Below, piece after piece: positions 21,990 through 30,292 of a stretch of DNA of 40,210 nt. Within the stretch, counting starts at the first letter, position 1, and every line of letters starts with the position of its first letter. The notes below the pieces were generated by a model. That model was not told the origin of the DNA. It saw nothing but the letters and a program-made list of their open reading frames with translations, and made no database searches. The DNA lies in the IMG/VR virus record IMGVR_UViG_3300046011_000964, positions 1-40,210 of that record; one strand, written 5' to 3'. Made by a program: the position numbers and the translations under genes. This DNA is from a virus.

Positions 21990-23940
21990 TTTTTAAGCGC
22001 TCTACTTCAGCCGATAATTCCTGTATGGCTTTAACCAATATGGGAATCAGATTGCTTTCATTGTAATAGAGTTTTTCGGGGTTAGTAGTATCAACTATAA
22101 CCGCCTCTGGCTCAATGGCTGCAATGTCCTGCGCCTTGAAACCGTACCGCACGCCGCCGTTGGTTTTTTCGCTCGCACGGTCAGTTCTGAACTGGTATGC
22201 GGTAGGCTTCAATTGCTTTACAAAATCCAAGCCATGCGGAATAGCTTTAAAGTTTGTCTTATCACGCGCATCTGATACTACTGTCCAAGGTACTTGAATG
22301 TAGGCATTGCTTATCAGCGTGTGTCCTATAGCAACACGGTTATTTTCAACTGTGCAATTAAAAACCGGAAAATATCCACCCTGATGGTATGCCGAACCTA
22401 GGAATACATTATAAGAGCCTGTTGTATTCTTTTCCAGCGCCCCCCTGCCTAACGCGGTGTTCCCCGTACCCGATGTATTACCGTTCAACGCCTTGTCGCC
22501 TACCGCAGTGTTTATAGAGCCTGTTGTGTTGAATTGCAACGCGGTTGCTCCAGTAGCAGTATTGCCCGCTCCCGTTGTGTTGCGCGACAACGCCGAAAAA
22601 CCATTAGCAGTATTGCCGTTGCCAGTTGTATTTAACGTCAGCGCTTGAAAACCATATGCAGTGTTTTGGATGCCTGTGTTTTGGCTTAACGCACTCGATC
22701 CCCCGGCTGTATTTTCAGGCTTGCTGCCGCCACCCCTACCGAACCCAACTCCATTAACATAAAGATCAGTTGTAAATGCGTTAGACGCAGCAAGAATTAA
22801 ATCTCCACTGCCTACTATAGGTTGCCCGTTAATGGTCTTAACACTGCCAATTTTGGCATTCCAAGATGATTTCTCCGCATCGGTTACAAACCGATTGCTT
22901 GCGTCTTGCGCGATAATACTAGCCGGATGGTTCGCTGGGTGTGCGTAAGTAAAGTTGTTAGCCCCCGCCGCAATGCCGTCAAGTTTAGTACGATCAGCAC
23001 CAGTTGATAGAGTAGTTGCAGAGCCCGCATTGCCGGTAATTGTGGTCTGGTCCCCGGTATTTGTACCGCTTGCGGTACCTGTGCCCGTTGCGTAAGTTCC
23101 TGCCGGTTGCTTAGCATTCCACGCTGCCTTTTCTGTATCGGTTACAAAGCGATTGCTCGCATCCTGAGTGATAACGCTTGCGGGATGGTTAGCTGGGTGC
23201 GCATAAGTAAAATTATTAGCTCCAACCGCTATGCCGTCAAGTTTTGACTTGTCAGCCGCAGATATGAAACCGGCTACGGTTGTAGTAGCAACCCCATGCG
23301 CTGCACCAGTAGCACCAGCATGTGCACTAGGTGTACTCGCCGCAATAGCCGCTGCTTGGGCTGCGCTAGCTTTAGATGTAGCATCAGCGCCAGCTCCGTT
23401 CCAAGCTGCTTTTTCGGTATCAGTTACAAAGCGATTGCTAGCATCTTGCACGATAACACTAGCTGGGTGGTTAGCAGGATGTGCATAAGTAAAGTTATTA
23501 GCTCCAGCGGCTACGCCATCTAGCTTTACCTTGTCAGCGTCTGACATAAAGCCCGCCACTGTGGTAGTAGCGGCTGCGTGAGTGTGCGTAGTAGATGATT
23601 TACCATCTAGCATAGATTGCAAACCTGTAACTGTTGCAATGGCTTGCGCGCCTGTGTGGGTGCTACGATCTCGCAATTGCGCATCAGTAGCGTTTGCAGT
23701 TGCGCCAGCTTGTATGCCGTTTAACTTGGTTTGATCTGCTGCTGATACCGATCCTGTGGCGCCTGTATCGCCTTTAAGACCGCTGCTTGACCACTTGGTG
23801 CCATCCCACATAAGCGCCTTGCTAATGGTAGTGCTAAAGGCCAATGCGCCCTTATCGCTTGCGGTAAGCGCTGGGCTAGTTGCGCCATCAGCGGCTGCAA
23901 TAACTGGCAACGATTTAAAGTTTAATTGCTTGGTTGACAT
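21970..23940 (-). CDS. Long tail fibre with S74 intramolecular chaperone
   Basis: 656 aa. In order: an N-terminal 'SDKGALAFSTTISKALMWDG' fibre motif; a short collagen-like 'KGDTGATG'; three repeats of a roughly 43-residue unit (KLDG...AGANNFTYAHPANHP...NRFVTD.EK..WN); 17-residue 'NTTGxGNTAxGxxAL' repeats resembling trimeric adhesin heads; and a C-terminal S74 peptidase domain beginning SDARDK at about residue 555, with 'YGFKAQDI' and a terminal coiled coil. The S74 domain cleaves itself off after trimer folding. The protein is a receptor-binding fibre. Confidence 0.88.
   Translation of the reverse strand: MSTKQLNFKSLPVIAAADGATSPALTASDKGALAFSTTISKALMWDGTKWSSSGLKGDTGATGSVSAADQTKLNGIQAGATANATDAQLRDRSTHTGAQAIATVTGLQSMLDGKSSTTHTHAAATTTVAGFMSDADKVKLDGVAAGANNFTYAHPANHPASVIVQDASNRFVTDTEKAAWNGAGADATSKASAAQAAAIAASTPSAHAGATGAAHGVATTTVAGFISAADKSKLDGIAVGANNFTYAHPANHPASVITQDASNRFVTDTEKAAWNAKQPAGTYATGTGTASGTNTGDQTTITGNAGSATTLSTGADRTKLDGIAAGANNFTYAHPANHPASIIAQDASNRFVTDAEKSSWNAKIGSVKTINGQPIVGSGDLILAASNAFTTDLYVNGVGFGRGGGSKPENTAGGSSALSQNTGIQNTAYGFQALTLNTTGNGNTANGFSALSRNTTGAGNTATGATALQFNTTGSINTAVGDKALNGNTSGTGNTALGRGALEKNTTGSYNVFLGSAYHQGGYFPVFNCTVENNRVAIGHTLISNAYIQVPWTVVSDARDKTNFKAIPHGLDFVKQLKPTAYQFRTDRASEKTNGGVRYGFKAQDIAAIEPEAVIVDTTNPEKLYYNESNLIPILVKAIQELSAEVERLKNANSNT
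22404..22682 (-). repeat. 51-bp coding repeats (17-aa NTTGxGNTAxGxxAL units)
   Basis: Four to five tandem 51-base units within the fibre gene encode NTTG-x-GNTA-x-G-x2-AL segments. The nucleotide copies have diverged at third positions, showing selection on the protein. They resemble the head repeats of YadA-like trimeric adhesins. Confidence 0.75.
22859..22987 (-). repeat. Fibre-gene direct repeat, copy 3 (C-terminal)
   Basis: About 129 bases, encoding the KLDG-AGANNFTYAHPANHPAS-QDASNRFVTD unit. Related copies lie at 23117-23245 and 23399-23527. Protein identity is high while codons differ. Confidence 0.8.
23117..23245 (-). repeat. Fibre-gene direct repeat, copy 2
   Basis: Middle copy of the 129-base unit; it keeps AGANNFTYAHPANHPAS-like coding (with VGANNF) and 'RFVTDTEKAAWN'. 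Confidence 0.8.
23399..23527 (-). repeat. Fibre-gene direct repeat, copy 1 (N-terminal)
   Basis: First copy of the 129-base unit in coding order, separated from copy 2 by an Ala-rich stretch. Confidence 0.8.
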
Positions 23941-23948
23941 GTAAGACC

Positions 23949-24857
23949 TTAATAATCAGTTTCAATATATAAGCTAGAAAAAGCGATACCTATCGCACTA
24001 TTACTTGACCCTACCGCATAACACCCAACTGGGGCTAATAACTGTGTTTCTGCGGGTAAATTCGTATTTGCAATATGTTTAAATACTACGCCCGTACCAA
24101 GGTTTGTAAATTCAAAATTTACCTCTGTACCGCCCGGTGCACAAAACATAGCTAATTCATACATTTCCGTATAATCCGCTGCGCTTTTAGTAATGCCTGT
24201 ATCTATCTTTGTTACCGTGCCTGTGCCGGTTTTGTGCATAATCTGATAGGTGGTGTCGGTAGCATCACATCCAACACCCAATACATTAGCAACAGTTGAT
24301 GGATTAACGTTAGCTGGCGCTGTTGCAAGTGACGTAAAGCCTACAAACCCAGTTCTAGTCGTATTGGCGGCAGCGCCAAGTGATGGGCCAAACCTGCATA
24401 TAAAATGAAATCCGCCTAATTTGCCACCTGCGGCACCTCGAAAAAATTGCAAAGCTGCCGATCTAAAACTTGCAACGCTAGTTGTTGCGGCAGTTGCAAC
24501 GTTGTAGTTAACCCTGCGCATGGCAATTTGTATATTAGATGTTCCAACAGCCGCTGCCGCTTGGTTAGCCCCTGCTACAGTCCATGCTATGCCTTCAGTT
24601 GAAATGGTTATGCTGTTACCAATAGCGCGAGCATATGCAATGGCATTACGCGCAAATGACGGCTGCAAACTTGAATCTAACCCAGATGGCCCGATAAAAG
24701 CAGGCATCATACGCCCGCCTACCTTGCGCCCGAATACTTTAACTTTATCCGCTGCGGGTGCCGTTGGTGTAGTGTTTGCCAGTTCCAAAGGGTCTACAGC
24801 GCCACCACTACCGGCCGGTAGTAACCCGACTATAAAACCATCAATATCTATACACAT
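23949..24857 (-). CDS. Hypothetical structural (fibre-associated) protein
   Basis: 302 aa, begins MCIDIDGFIVGLLPAG. The body is Ala/Thr/Asn-rich and beta-like ('FFRGAAGGKLGGFHFICRFGPSLGAA', 'VLGVGCDATDTTYQIMHKTGTGT'). The layout resembles proteins found next to fibre genes in environmental phages; the exact role is not known. It is the first gene after a strong terminator, 8 bases from the S74 fibre gene. Confidence 0.68.
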   Translation of the reverse strand: MCIDIDGFIVGLLPAGSGGAVDPLELANTTPTAPAADKVKVFGRKVGGRMMPAFIGPSGLDSSLQPSFARNAIAYARAIGNSITISTEGIAWTVAGANQAAAAVGTSNIQIAMRRVNYNVATAATTSVASFRSAALQFFRGAAGGKLGGFHFICRFGPSLGAAANTTRTGFVGFTSLATAPANVNPSTVANVLGVGCDATDTTYQIMHKTGTGTVTKIDTGITKSAADYTEMYELAMFCAPGGTEVNFEFTNLGTGVVFKHIANTNLPAETQLLAPVGCYAVGSSNSAIGIAFSSLYIETDY

Positions 24858-24865
24858 GGCAACCC

Positions 24866-24898
24866 TTAAAAAATGCCCCCCAGCATTGTGGAGGGCAT
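24866..24898 (-). terminator. Strong rho-independent terminator
   Basis: On the minus strand a 10-bp stem ATGCCCTCCA / TGGGGGGCAT (one G-T pair) with a 6-base loop is followed by five to six T. It lies between the fibre-like gene ending at 24911 and the gene starting at 24857, so it would reduce expression of all downstream tail and lysis genes. Confidence 0.85.
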
Positions 24899-24910
24899 AT
24901 GCTTTACATT

Positions 24911-25888
24911 TTAGCCAGTTACAACTACACGAATAGAAGCTGAGGCTGGTGCAATTGCGAAGCCAAGAGTTACTTGGTTAACGCTGTTACGCACAACATC
25001 ACATTCTACGCTTTCGCCAGTTGCGACAAAGTAACATTGCACAGTTACGTCAAGGTTGTTAAAACCATGATTAACAACACTGTTAACAGCGCCTCCGACA
25101 GTTGCAGCGAACTTGCGAGCCACAACGCCTGTATCAATAGCAAGGGTATTGCCACCAATGCTAATGCCGGCACCGGCACTATAGGTTGTACCTGCGCCGA
25201 TCTGGGCAAAGTCAAGACCGGTAGTGCCAACGGTAATACCGCCATCTGTGATAAGACGCCATTGGCTATCAGCCATTGTCACGCCTTCTTCAACCATCAC
25301 GGTCAAACCGGCTGTAACTTCGGCATTGGAGTTTGCATCTTCAGTGCGAACCCATGCGCCCGAGGATGCAGCATACAAACCGTTGTTTTCGACTGCGGCT
25401 TGATTCTTAACCAATACACGGTCACCGTTAGCCAGGCTAATGCCGTCAACGGTTTGCAAGCCTGACAATGTAATGTCAGCGGTAGTGGCTGCACGTACTG
25501 ATTGCTTCCAATCGGTGCCATTAACAGCTGCATCAACATAGCCTTTAGTAGCTGCATCCTGTGCGCTTACTGGGTCAGCTACGCCGGTCAACCGTTGGCC
25601 GTTAGCGCTTACAGCGGCTGTAGGGGCTGCGAACTGGTCAAGGCGAGTAGCTTGCACTACGCTAGCTAAATCGCTGATAGTGGCTGCTAACTGGGTGCCT
25701 GAATGGTTAGCGCGTGCGGTAACGTCCACATTAGCCGAACCATCACGAACCATCAGCTTGCCGGTAGTGGTGTTGTACCAAATCTGGCCGGCTACTGGTG
25801 AACTGGGGTCAGAGGCTAAGTTTTGAACTTTAGCGTTCTGAATTTCATTTTGCGAAAAGTCATAAGAGACTAGTATTTTCTTGGTCAT
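24911..25888 (-). CDS. Phage fibre-like structural protein
   Basis: 325 aa. 'QNLASDPSSPVAGQIWYNTTTGKLMVRDG' and 'GVADPVSAQDAATKGYVDAAV' are hallmark segments of phage head or tail fibre proteins; later 'RDGVLVKNQ'-like and 'ITDGGITVGTTGLDFAQIG' segments follow. The C-terminal domain is beta-rich ('VNHGFNNLDVTVQCYFVATGE'). Directly upstream of a strong terminator, it may be made in larger amounts than the following proteins, as expected for a multi-copy fibre. Confidence 0.8.
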   Translation of the reverse strand: MTKKILVSYDFSQNEIQNAKVQNLASDPSSPVAGQIWYNTTTGKLMVRDGSANVDVTARANHSGTQLAATISDLASVVQATRLDQFAAPTAAVSANGQRLTGVADPVSAQDAATKGYVDAAVNGTDWKQSVRAATTADITLSGLQTVDGISLANGDRVLVKNQAAVENNGLYAASSGAWVRTEDANSNAEVTAGLTVMVEEGVTMADSQWRLITDGGITVGTTGLDFAQIGAGTTYSAGAGISIGGNTLAIDTGVVARKFAATVGGAVNSVVNHGFNNLDVTVQCYFVATGESVECDVVRNSVNQVTLGFAIAPASASIRVVVTG

Positions 25889-25903
25889 AAAAGACGCTCC
25901 GGT

Positions 25904-26530
25904 TTAGTTAAAAAAAGCCTTCCCAGCGAATGGTGCCGAGAATTTAATTGTCAAAGTGTTAAGCCCTGTATATTGAACTTCCCCCTCAACCTCTGCTCCC
26001 GTGCTATCTGTAATCATAACGGCGGGATATTTACTCATGCTGTGCGTTACAGCCCATGTTGCTGCTGCTACAGTTTGATTGTGTGTGTAGTGCTTATCAG
26101 CAACAATGCTCGAATTTAAATCAATAGGCAAATTGGCAATTGGCACTTTGCCATTAGCGTCTAATGGTGCCTTTTTGTCTAACTCTGCCTGTATAGCTGA
26201 ACTAATACCTACGGTTGCAACTGGGGTCGTAGATGCTGGTGGTGGTGCAGTTGGGTCTGGTGCCGGTGGTAATGGTGCCGGTGTAGGGTCAACAACGCTA
26301 TATTCCACGTCATCGGTGCTAGCCAAAATGCGGATAATAATGTCCGAAGTGTATGGCCCTATTTTAGTAGGCTGCATAAACTTAGCCAATACTACCAACT
26401 TAGGCACTGAGAATGCGTTATCAACTCGATAAACTGTAGTCCATCCGCTATTGGTCAGAGGTGCTACATCTACGTAAAAAGTAGCTGTAAGCGCAAACTG
26501 TGCTTGCTGTTTTTTGGCTAGGAATGTCAT
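25904..26530 (-). CDS. Structural protein with Pro-rich linker
   Basis: 208 aa in two parts: an N-terminal beta domain (about 1-78), a Pro/Ala-rich linker (about 80-105) and a C-terminal domain with 'AELDKKAPLDANGKVPIANLPI', a fibre-type motif, then 'YTHNQTVAAATWAVTHSMSKYPAVMI', a common phage tail C-terminal fold. Probably a short fibre or attachment protein. No enzymatic motif. Confidence 0.72.
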   Translation of the reverse strand: MTFLAKKQQAQFALTATFYVDVAPLTNSGWTTVYRVDNAFSVPKLVVLAKFMQPTKIGPYTSDIIIRILASTDDVEYSVVDPTPAPLPPAPDPTAPPPASTTPVATVGISSAIQAELDKKAPLDANGKVPIANLPIDLNSSIVADKHYTHNQTVAAATWAVTHSMSKYPAVMITDSTGAEVEGEVQYTGLNTLTIKFSAPFAGKAFFN

Positions 26531-26533
26531 GAT

Positions 26534-26986
26534 TTAACCTATTCTGTACCAGCTATTTGTGGTCTGATAAAACCTAAGTTTAAAAAATGCGTTTGCATTT
26601 AATGATGTAGGTGCTCCAAATACTGCCGTTGCACCATTTAGGCCAATTGTTAAGGCTGTAATTTGCTGGGTAGTGGTTACGGTTAACTCTTGCCCATCGG
26701 CTGCTACGGTGTTTAGTGGCAGTGTGATTGTGCCGGTTGCCAGCGTGCCTGCCGGTTGTAACAGTAGCCAGCCGTTGTTACCGTTATTGGTTACAGCCAC
26801 ATTAAAGCCAGTGCCGGGCGTTACAAACTGAGTAAACACATCGGGGCTTGCAAATGTTTGCTGAAAGTAGGCCAACAATGCGCTTACTGACATTTTTCGC
26901 GCATCGCCATTGTTAGGCACGTAAACGGGAATTAAGTCACCGGCTTGAACTGTGCCAATGCTTGAAAGTTGGTTAATCGTTGGCAT
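26534..26986 (-). CDS. Structural protein (150 aa)
   Basis: 'MPTINQLSSIGTVQAGDLIPVYVPNNGDARKMSVSALLAYFQ' region is typical of small phage tail/fibre adaptor proteins. The C-terminal half is a Thr/Gly-rich beta domain ending 'RFYQTTNSWYRIG'. It lies between the gp4-like head-tail protein and fibre genes. Exact role unknown. Confidence 0.72.
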   Translation of the reverse strand: MPTINQLSSIGTVQAGDLIPVYVPNNGDARKMSVSALLAYFQQTFASPDVFTQFVTPGTGFNVAVTNNGNNGWLLLQPAGTLATGTITLPLNTVAADGQELTVTTTQQITALTIGLNGATAVFGAPTSLNANAFFKLRFYQTTNSWYRIG

Positions 26987-26994
26987 TTTGTCCC

Positions 26995-27471
26995 TTAATT
27001 AAACTGTATCTCACCATCTTGACCTGCTAACACTGGGTCAACTGGTCGATTTAAGAATGGATTGTCATATCTCCAAGGCTTATTACCTGCTCCGCTTGGT
27101 AACTGCCCTAATTGCGCTTGCATTGGCAGTGTTGCACGCGATAAGAGCGTATTGTAAGCATTTTTTGCAGTGATTTTAGTATCTGGCATTACTTGTTTGC
27201 CGTAACTAGGTGCAATGCGTATCGCCAAATTAGTGATAATAGTTTCAAATGCAGCGTCAGGTACATCTGACTGCGCATTTACATCGCTATATTGCGGACT
27301 AGATGGCAATGGATAGCCTAAGCGTATGCCCTTACCGTTCCACTCTGCCATCATTGCATCTAAGCGCCGCAATGCCGACTCTATTTGCTCTGGGCTAAGA
27401 TCAAAGACATAAGATGCAAGGCCGATTTCCTCGAATGCGGCTGCTATAAATTGACGCTTTGAATAGCCCAT
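26995..27471 (-). CDS. Tail accessory factor (P22 gp4-like)
   Basis: 158 aa, matching the P22 gp4 family: helical 'FIAAAFEEIGLA', 'PEQIESALRRLDAMMAEWNGKGIRLGYPLP', and 'FETIITNLAIRIAPSYGKQVMPDT'. gp4 proteins bind the portal after packaging and link it to gp10. Its position between coat and gp10-like genes agrees with P22 order. Confidence 0.87.
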   Translation of the reverse strand: MGYSKRQFIAAAFEEIGLASYVFDLSPEQIESALRRLDAMMAEWNGKGIRLGYPLPSSPQYSDVNAQSDVPDAAFETIITNLAIRIAPSYGKQVMPDTKITAKNAYNTLLSRATLPMQAQLGQLPSGAGNKPWRYDNPFLNRPVDPVLAGQDGEIQFN

Positions 27472-27474
27472 GAT

Positions 27475-27867
27475 TTACCCCAGTTGGTTAGCAATGTATT
27501 GCTGTAAACGTTTGTCACTCCACCGGCCATCGAATTTGATTCCTAACTCTGTAGCTTTGGTTTCTAATTCTGCCCGTGTTGGAGGTGCATTATCGGCCAT
27601 TACAGACTCTTTTTCAGGCTTTGCAACACCTAGTGGCTTAGAAGGCTTTTTCTTCTTCTTAGGCTTTACGCTCAATGTTACCTTTTTGACCTTGAAAGCC
27701 TTATCGCCCGCGGCTTTAACCGCATCGTCAATGCTCAAATGATAACCGCGTTCTAACCATACCGCCAACATATCAGCATCAATAGCTGCTATGCAGTCGT
27801 AAGAGCCTTTGGTTGCATGGTGCGTATAGTTGCCCGGGCTTTTATAAACCAATGCGGGGAATATCAT
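27475..27867 (-). CDS. Head-tail region protein with C-terminal HeH-like motif
   Basis: 130 aa. The N-terminal part ('[43 protein letters not shown]') is common in head-region proteins of P22-like phages. A very basic Lys/Pro linker (67-80) follows. The C-terminal 35 residues ('[29 protein letters not shown]') look like a helix-extended-helix (HeH/SAP) nucleic-acid-binding motif. ATG overlaps the preceding small gene's stop. Confidence 0.75.
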   Translation of the reverse strand: MIFPALVYKSPGNYTHHATKGSYDCIAAIDADMLAVWLERGYHLSIDDAVKAAGDKAFKVKKVTLSVKPKKKKKPSKPLGVAKPEKESVMADNAPPTRAELETKATELGIKFDGRWSDKRLQQYIANQLG

Positions 27868-28007
27868 TTCTTTTTGCCCTTGGCTTTAGCTTCTTTTGCC
27901 ACGCTTAATGCAATAGCAACGGCTTGCTTTTGTGGCTTGCCTGATTTAACTTCTTTGGAAATATTCTTGCTAATAGTTTTCTGACTATAGCCTTTAGATA
28001 GTGGCAT
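27864..28007 (-). CDS. Small Lys-rich conserved phage protein (DUF6496-like)
   Basis: 47 aa, beginning [16 protein letters not shown] and containing '[18 protein letters not shown]'. The '[12 protein letters not shown]' phrase is a familiar signature of small basic proteins next to phage capsid genes. GGAG is about 6 bases before the ATG at 28007, and the stop overlaps the next start as ATGA. Function unknown; a DNA- or head-associated basic protein is likely. Confidence 0.75.
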   Translation of the reverse strand: MPLSKGYSQKTISKNISKEVKSGKPQKQAVAIALSVAKEAKAKGKKK

Positions 28008-28028
28008 GGTGTACTCCAATGTGAATAA

Positions 28029-28052
28029 GGAAAGAGGCCGAAGCCCCTTTCC
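28029..28052 (-). terminator. Hairpin with TTCG tetraloop after the coat gene
   Basis: On the minus strand GGAAAGGGGC-TTCG-GCCTCTTTCC forms a 10-bp stem (one G-T pair) with the very stable cUUCGg tetraloop. The tail TTATTC has only a partial T-run. It probably gives partial termination or protects the coat mRNA 3' end. Confidence 0.7.
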
Positions 28053-28063
28053 TATTTTACCGA

Positions 28064-29338
28064 TTACTGATTAAAAATCAGGATGCCGGACATTTCTGGC
28101 TGTTTGTTAACAACACCGAACAGAGTATCCAAACGATATTTAATGGTCATGCTGTCAATATCGTAGAATTTCTGCATTACCAACTCGATACCTTGCTCAG
28201 TGCTTGCGCGCATCACTGCAGTGCCAGCATCGGAAGGTACAGCATAACGGCCGGGCAGAATCTCCAACGCATCTTTTTGCCAGAAACAGTTAATGTTGCT
28301 TGCGCCGGTGTTAAGCCAGTTCAAAGGTGCGGAAGATGCACCGGTAACAATTTTGCAGTTTTGGTACTGCAAAGCTGCATCACTTGGTGCTGTGGTTGCC
28401 GAGATAATCGGTGGGGTAATAACCATAGTGGTGCCTGATGCGATAGCAACTACGCGGAAGGTCTTTAGCTGGCCGGTAGCTTGCTTAGTGATGTGATGCA
28501 CTGCCTCTACGCCATCAATGGTAAACGCATCGCCTACAGCCACGCCTACAGTGTTAGACACTGTAATGGTTTGGAAGCGGTTGTCCACGTTGATCTGGCC
28601 GCCCACGCTGGTGCTAGTGGCCTCTGGGGTGTACTCTTGCGAACCGTTGGAGGTGTTGATGGTGGTTGCACCGCCGCCTGCAATGGCGATACGGTTTGCA
28701 TAATCCATCTTGTAAGTGTCAAAGCCTGCCACCATACCAACGTATGAACGCTCGTATGCTTTGTCAGATTTAGCATTGCCAAAACTGCGAGTAGCTACAG
28801 CCAGATTGCCAGCTAAACCGTTATAGTCACGGCTTGACAATGCCAGGTAGCGGTCAAAGTTAGGCACGCCCTGCTCGTTCATAATCGAGTCGCACAATGC
28901 AATATCGTCATAGTCGCCGGATGCGGTAGCAACTGGCACGACTAAAGAGCCTTGGCTAGATGCCACGTTCATGATGGCAATGTTGATATCAGAGGCTAGC
29001 TTTTGCTTAGCTGAATCACCTAAGCGACCTTCTTGCAAGCTATCACGCAACTCTAGGGTTGTCATAGTCCACGGTACGGTCTTAGAGAAACCAAGCGTTG
29101 CAGGTACTGCGAGCTGGGTCATGGTCTGGTAAGACGATGAAATAGACACGCCGGGGGTGCTATTGATAGATTGGGCAATATAAGGCTGTGGACGCCAGAT
29201 AGTGTTATTGGTGCGCTCCATAGTCACGCTGTCGGTGCTATAGATAGACACGTTGCGCGACAATACCAGAGCATCGTTAAAGCCTTCAAGGATGTTCTCA
29301 AAGGCGACGCGCTCTTCTTTGTTAAATGAATTTGCCAT
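28064..29338 (-). CDS. Major capsid protein (P22 coat family)
   Basis: 424 aa, the P22 gp5 coat family length. The N-terminus '[41 protein letters not shown]' and '[40 protein letters not shown]' parallel P22-type coat (HK97 fold) helix regions; '[26 protein letters not shown]' matches the inserted domain. It follows the scaffold gene directly and precedes a stable hairpin, the usual context of the most abundant virion protein. Confidence 0.9.
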   Translation of the reverse strand: MANSFNKEERVAFENILEGFNDALVLSRNVSIYSTDSVTMERTNNTIWRPQPYIAQSINSTPGVSISSSYQTMTQLAVPATLGFSKTVPWTMTTLELRDSLQEGRLGDSAKQKLASDINIAIMNVASSQGSLVVPVATASGDYDDIALCDSIMNEQGVPNFDRYLALSSRDYNGLAGNLAVATRSFGNAKSDKAYERSYVGMVAGFDTYKMDYANRIAIAGGGATTINTSNGSQEYTPEATSTSVGGQINVDNRFQTITVSNTVGVAVGDAFTIDGVEAVHHITKQATGQLKTFRVVAIASGTTMVITPPIISATTAPSDAALQYQNCKIVTGASSAPLNWLNTGASNINCFWQKDALEILPGRYAVPSDAGTAVMRASTEQGIELVMQKFYDIDSMTIKYRLDTLFGVVNKQPEMSGILIFNQ

Positions 29339-29359
29339 GATTTACTTTCAAATTAAAAA

Positions 29360-30205
29360 TTAAATTTTAGCCGATTGCTTTTGCTTTTTGTACTGTACCA
29401 CTTTTGTATAGTTTCCAGTCTTTTCAGCGTCAGCTCTCAACCGCTCAAGTGTGGAATCTAAACCGCCAGAGGTTTTACCACCATTGCTAGTGATTACTTT
29501 CTCAGGTGCGGGTATTGCTTTACGGTTTGTAACTTTCAAATCTTTCTCCAGTTTTGCGACCGCAAATGCAAACTTTACGGGGTCAGTGATTAAGCTCAGT
29601 TCTTTGGCCTTGATTGGATTTTTGCCTAGCGCATAAATAACCAATGCGGGATTGTCTGCACCTTGCAACATAACGCCTTGCTGAGTAACATTAAAGAGTT
29701 CCTGCGCCACCATTTCGGCGTCGTCGTAGTCTTTTACCTTTAGCTCTGCTTTGGCCTTGCTGTAGTTATCTAGTTTGCCCTGCCATGCTTTTTGCTGGGT
29801 CATAACTTCAGCTTCTTGCACTTTCGCTTGGTCTTCAACCTTGCGCTTTTGGTCAAACCATTTATCTAATGCAGACTCAAATACTTCAGCGTCATAATCA
29901 AAGTCTTCTAACTTTGGCTTTTTACTTAATACGACCGGCTTTGTCTCAGTCGCTGTAGTGTTCAGCTTAGCTTCAAGTTCTCTGATGCGCTTTTCTTTTT
30001 CCCGATTTTGCTTGCGCAATTCTCTAACCCAATCCGGTGCCGCTGCCGGCTCATCTTTAGGTGGTGCTTCCTCGCCAATAGTTACGACTACATCATCATC
30101 TACTGCGTTAGTTTGCTCTGATTCTGCGGTATTATCCACATCATTAGTAACATCTTCCGCTGCTTCGACAACCTCATCGGCTACTGATTCTACCGTTTCT
30201 GACAT
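29360..30205 (-). CDS. Scaffolding protein (P22 gp8-like)
   Basis: 281 aa: highly acidic N-terminal about 50 residues, long charged helices in the middle, and a basic Lys/Gln C-terminus ('TKVVQYKKQKQSAKI') suited to coat binding. Order portal-scaffold-coat and size match P22 gp8 type scaffolds. It assembles the procapsid and is released before DNA packaging. Confidence 0.85.
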   Translation of the reverse strand: MSETVESVADEVVEAAEDVTNDVDNTAESEQTNAVDDDVVVTIGEEAPPKDEPAAAPDWVRELRKQNREKEKRIRELEAKLNTTATETKPVVLSKKPKLEDFDYDAEVFESALDKWFDQKRKVEDQAKVQEAEVMTQQKAWQGKLDNYSKAKAELKVKDYDDAEMVAQELFNVTQQGVMLQGADNPALVIYALGKNPIKAKELSLITDPVKFAFAVAKLEKDLKVTNRKAIPAPEKVITSNGGKTSGGLDSTLERLRADAEKTGNYTKVVQYKKQKQSAKI

Positions 30206-30263
30206 AAAAAACCCCGTTTAAACTCACCCACTTTATACGGTTGGATGGATACCGTTTGATTAG

Positions 30264-30292
30264 ATTATATACAATTATATTTCGTTACATAA
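30264..30292 (-). promoter_or_regulatory. Candidate minus-strand promoter before scaffold/coat
   Basis: A consensus -10 TATAAT (30269-30264) lies in a very A/T-rich gap, but the matching -35 17 bases upstream (TTATGT) is poor. It would start a scaffold-coat transcript ended by the 28029 hairpin. Tentative. Confidence 0.3.

Noticed and set aside
22404-23527. Repeats that could suggest a CRISPR array or diversity-generating retroelement
   Set aside because: Repeats are long, diverged, in frame and within a fibre gene, with no unique spacers. No reverse transcriptase or template repeat was seen in the window.
28020-28028. An isolated DnaA box (TGTGAATAA)
   Set aside because: About one such match is expected by chance in 40 kb. 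It has no neighbouring repeats and lies at a terminator. A similar lone match lies in the scaffold gene near 30132.
30200-30284. Inverted repeat ACGGT/ACCGT in the portal-scaffold gap as a terminator
   Set aside because: Only five base pairs with a long loop and no T-run.
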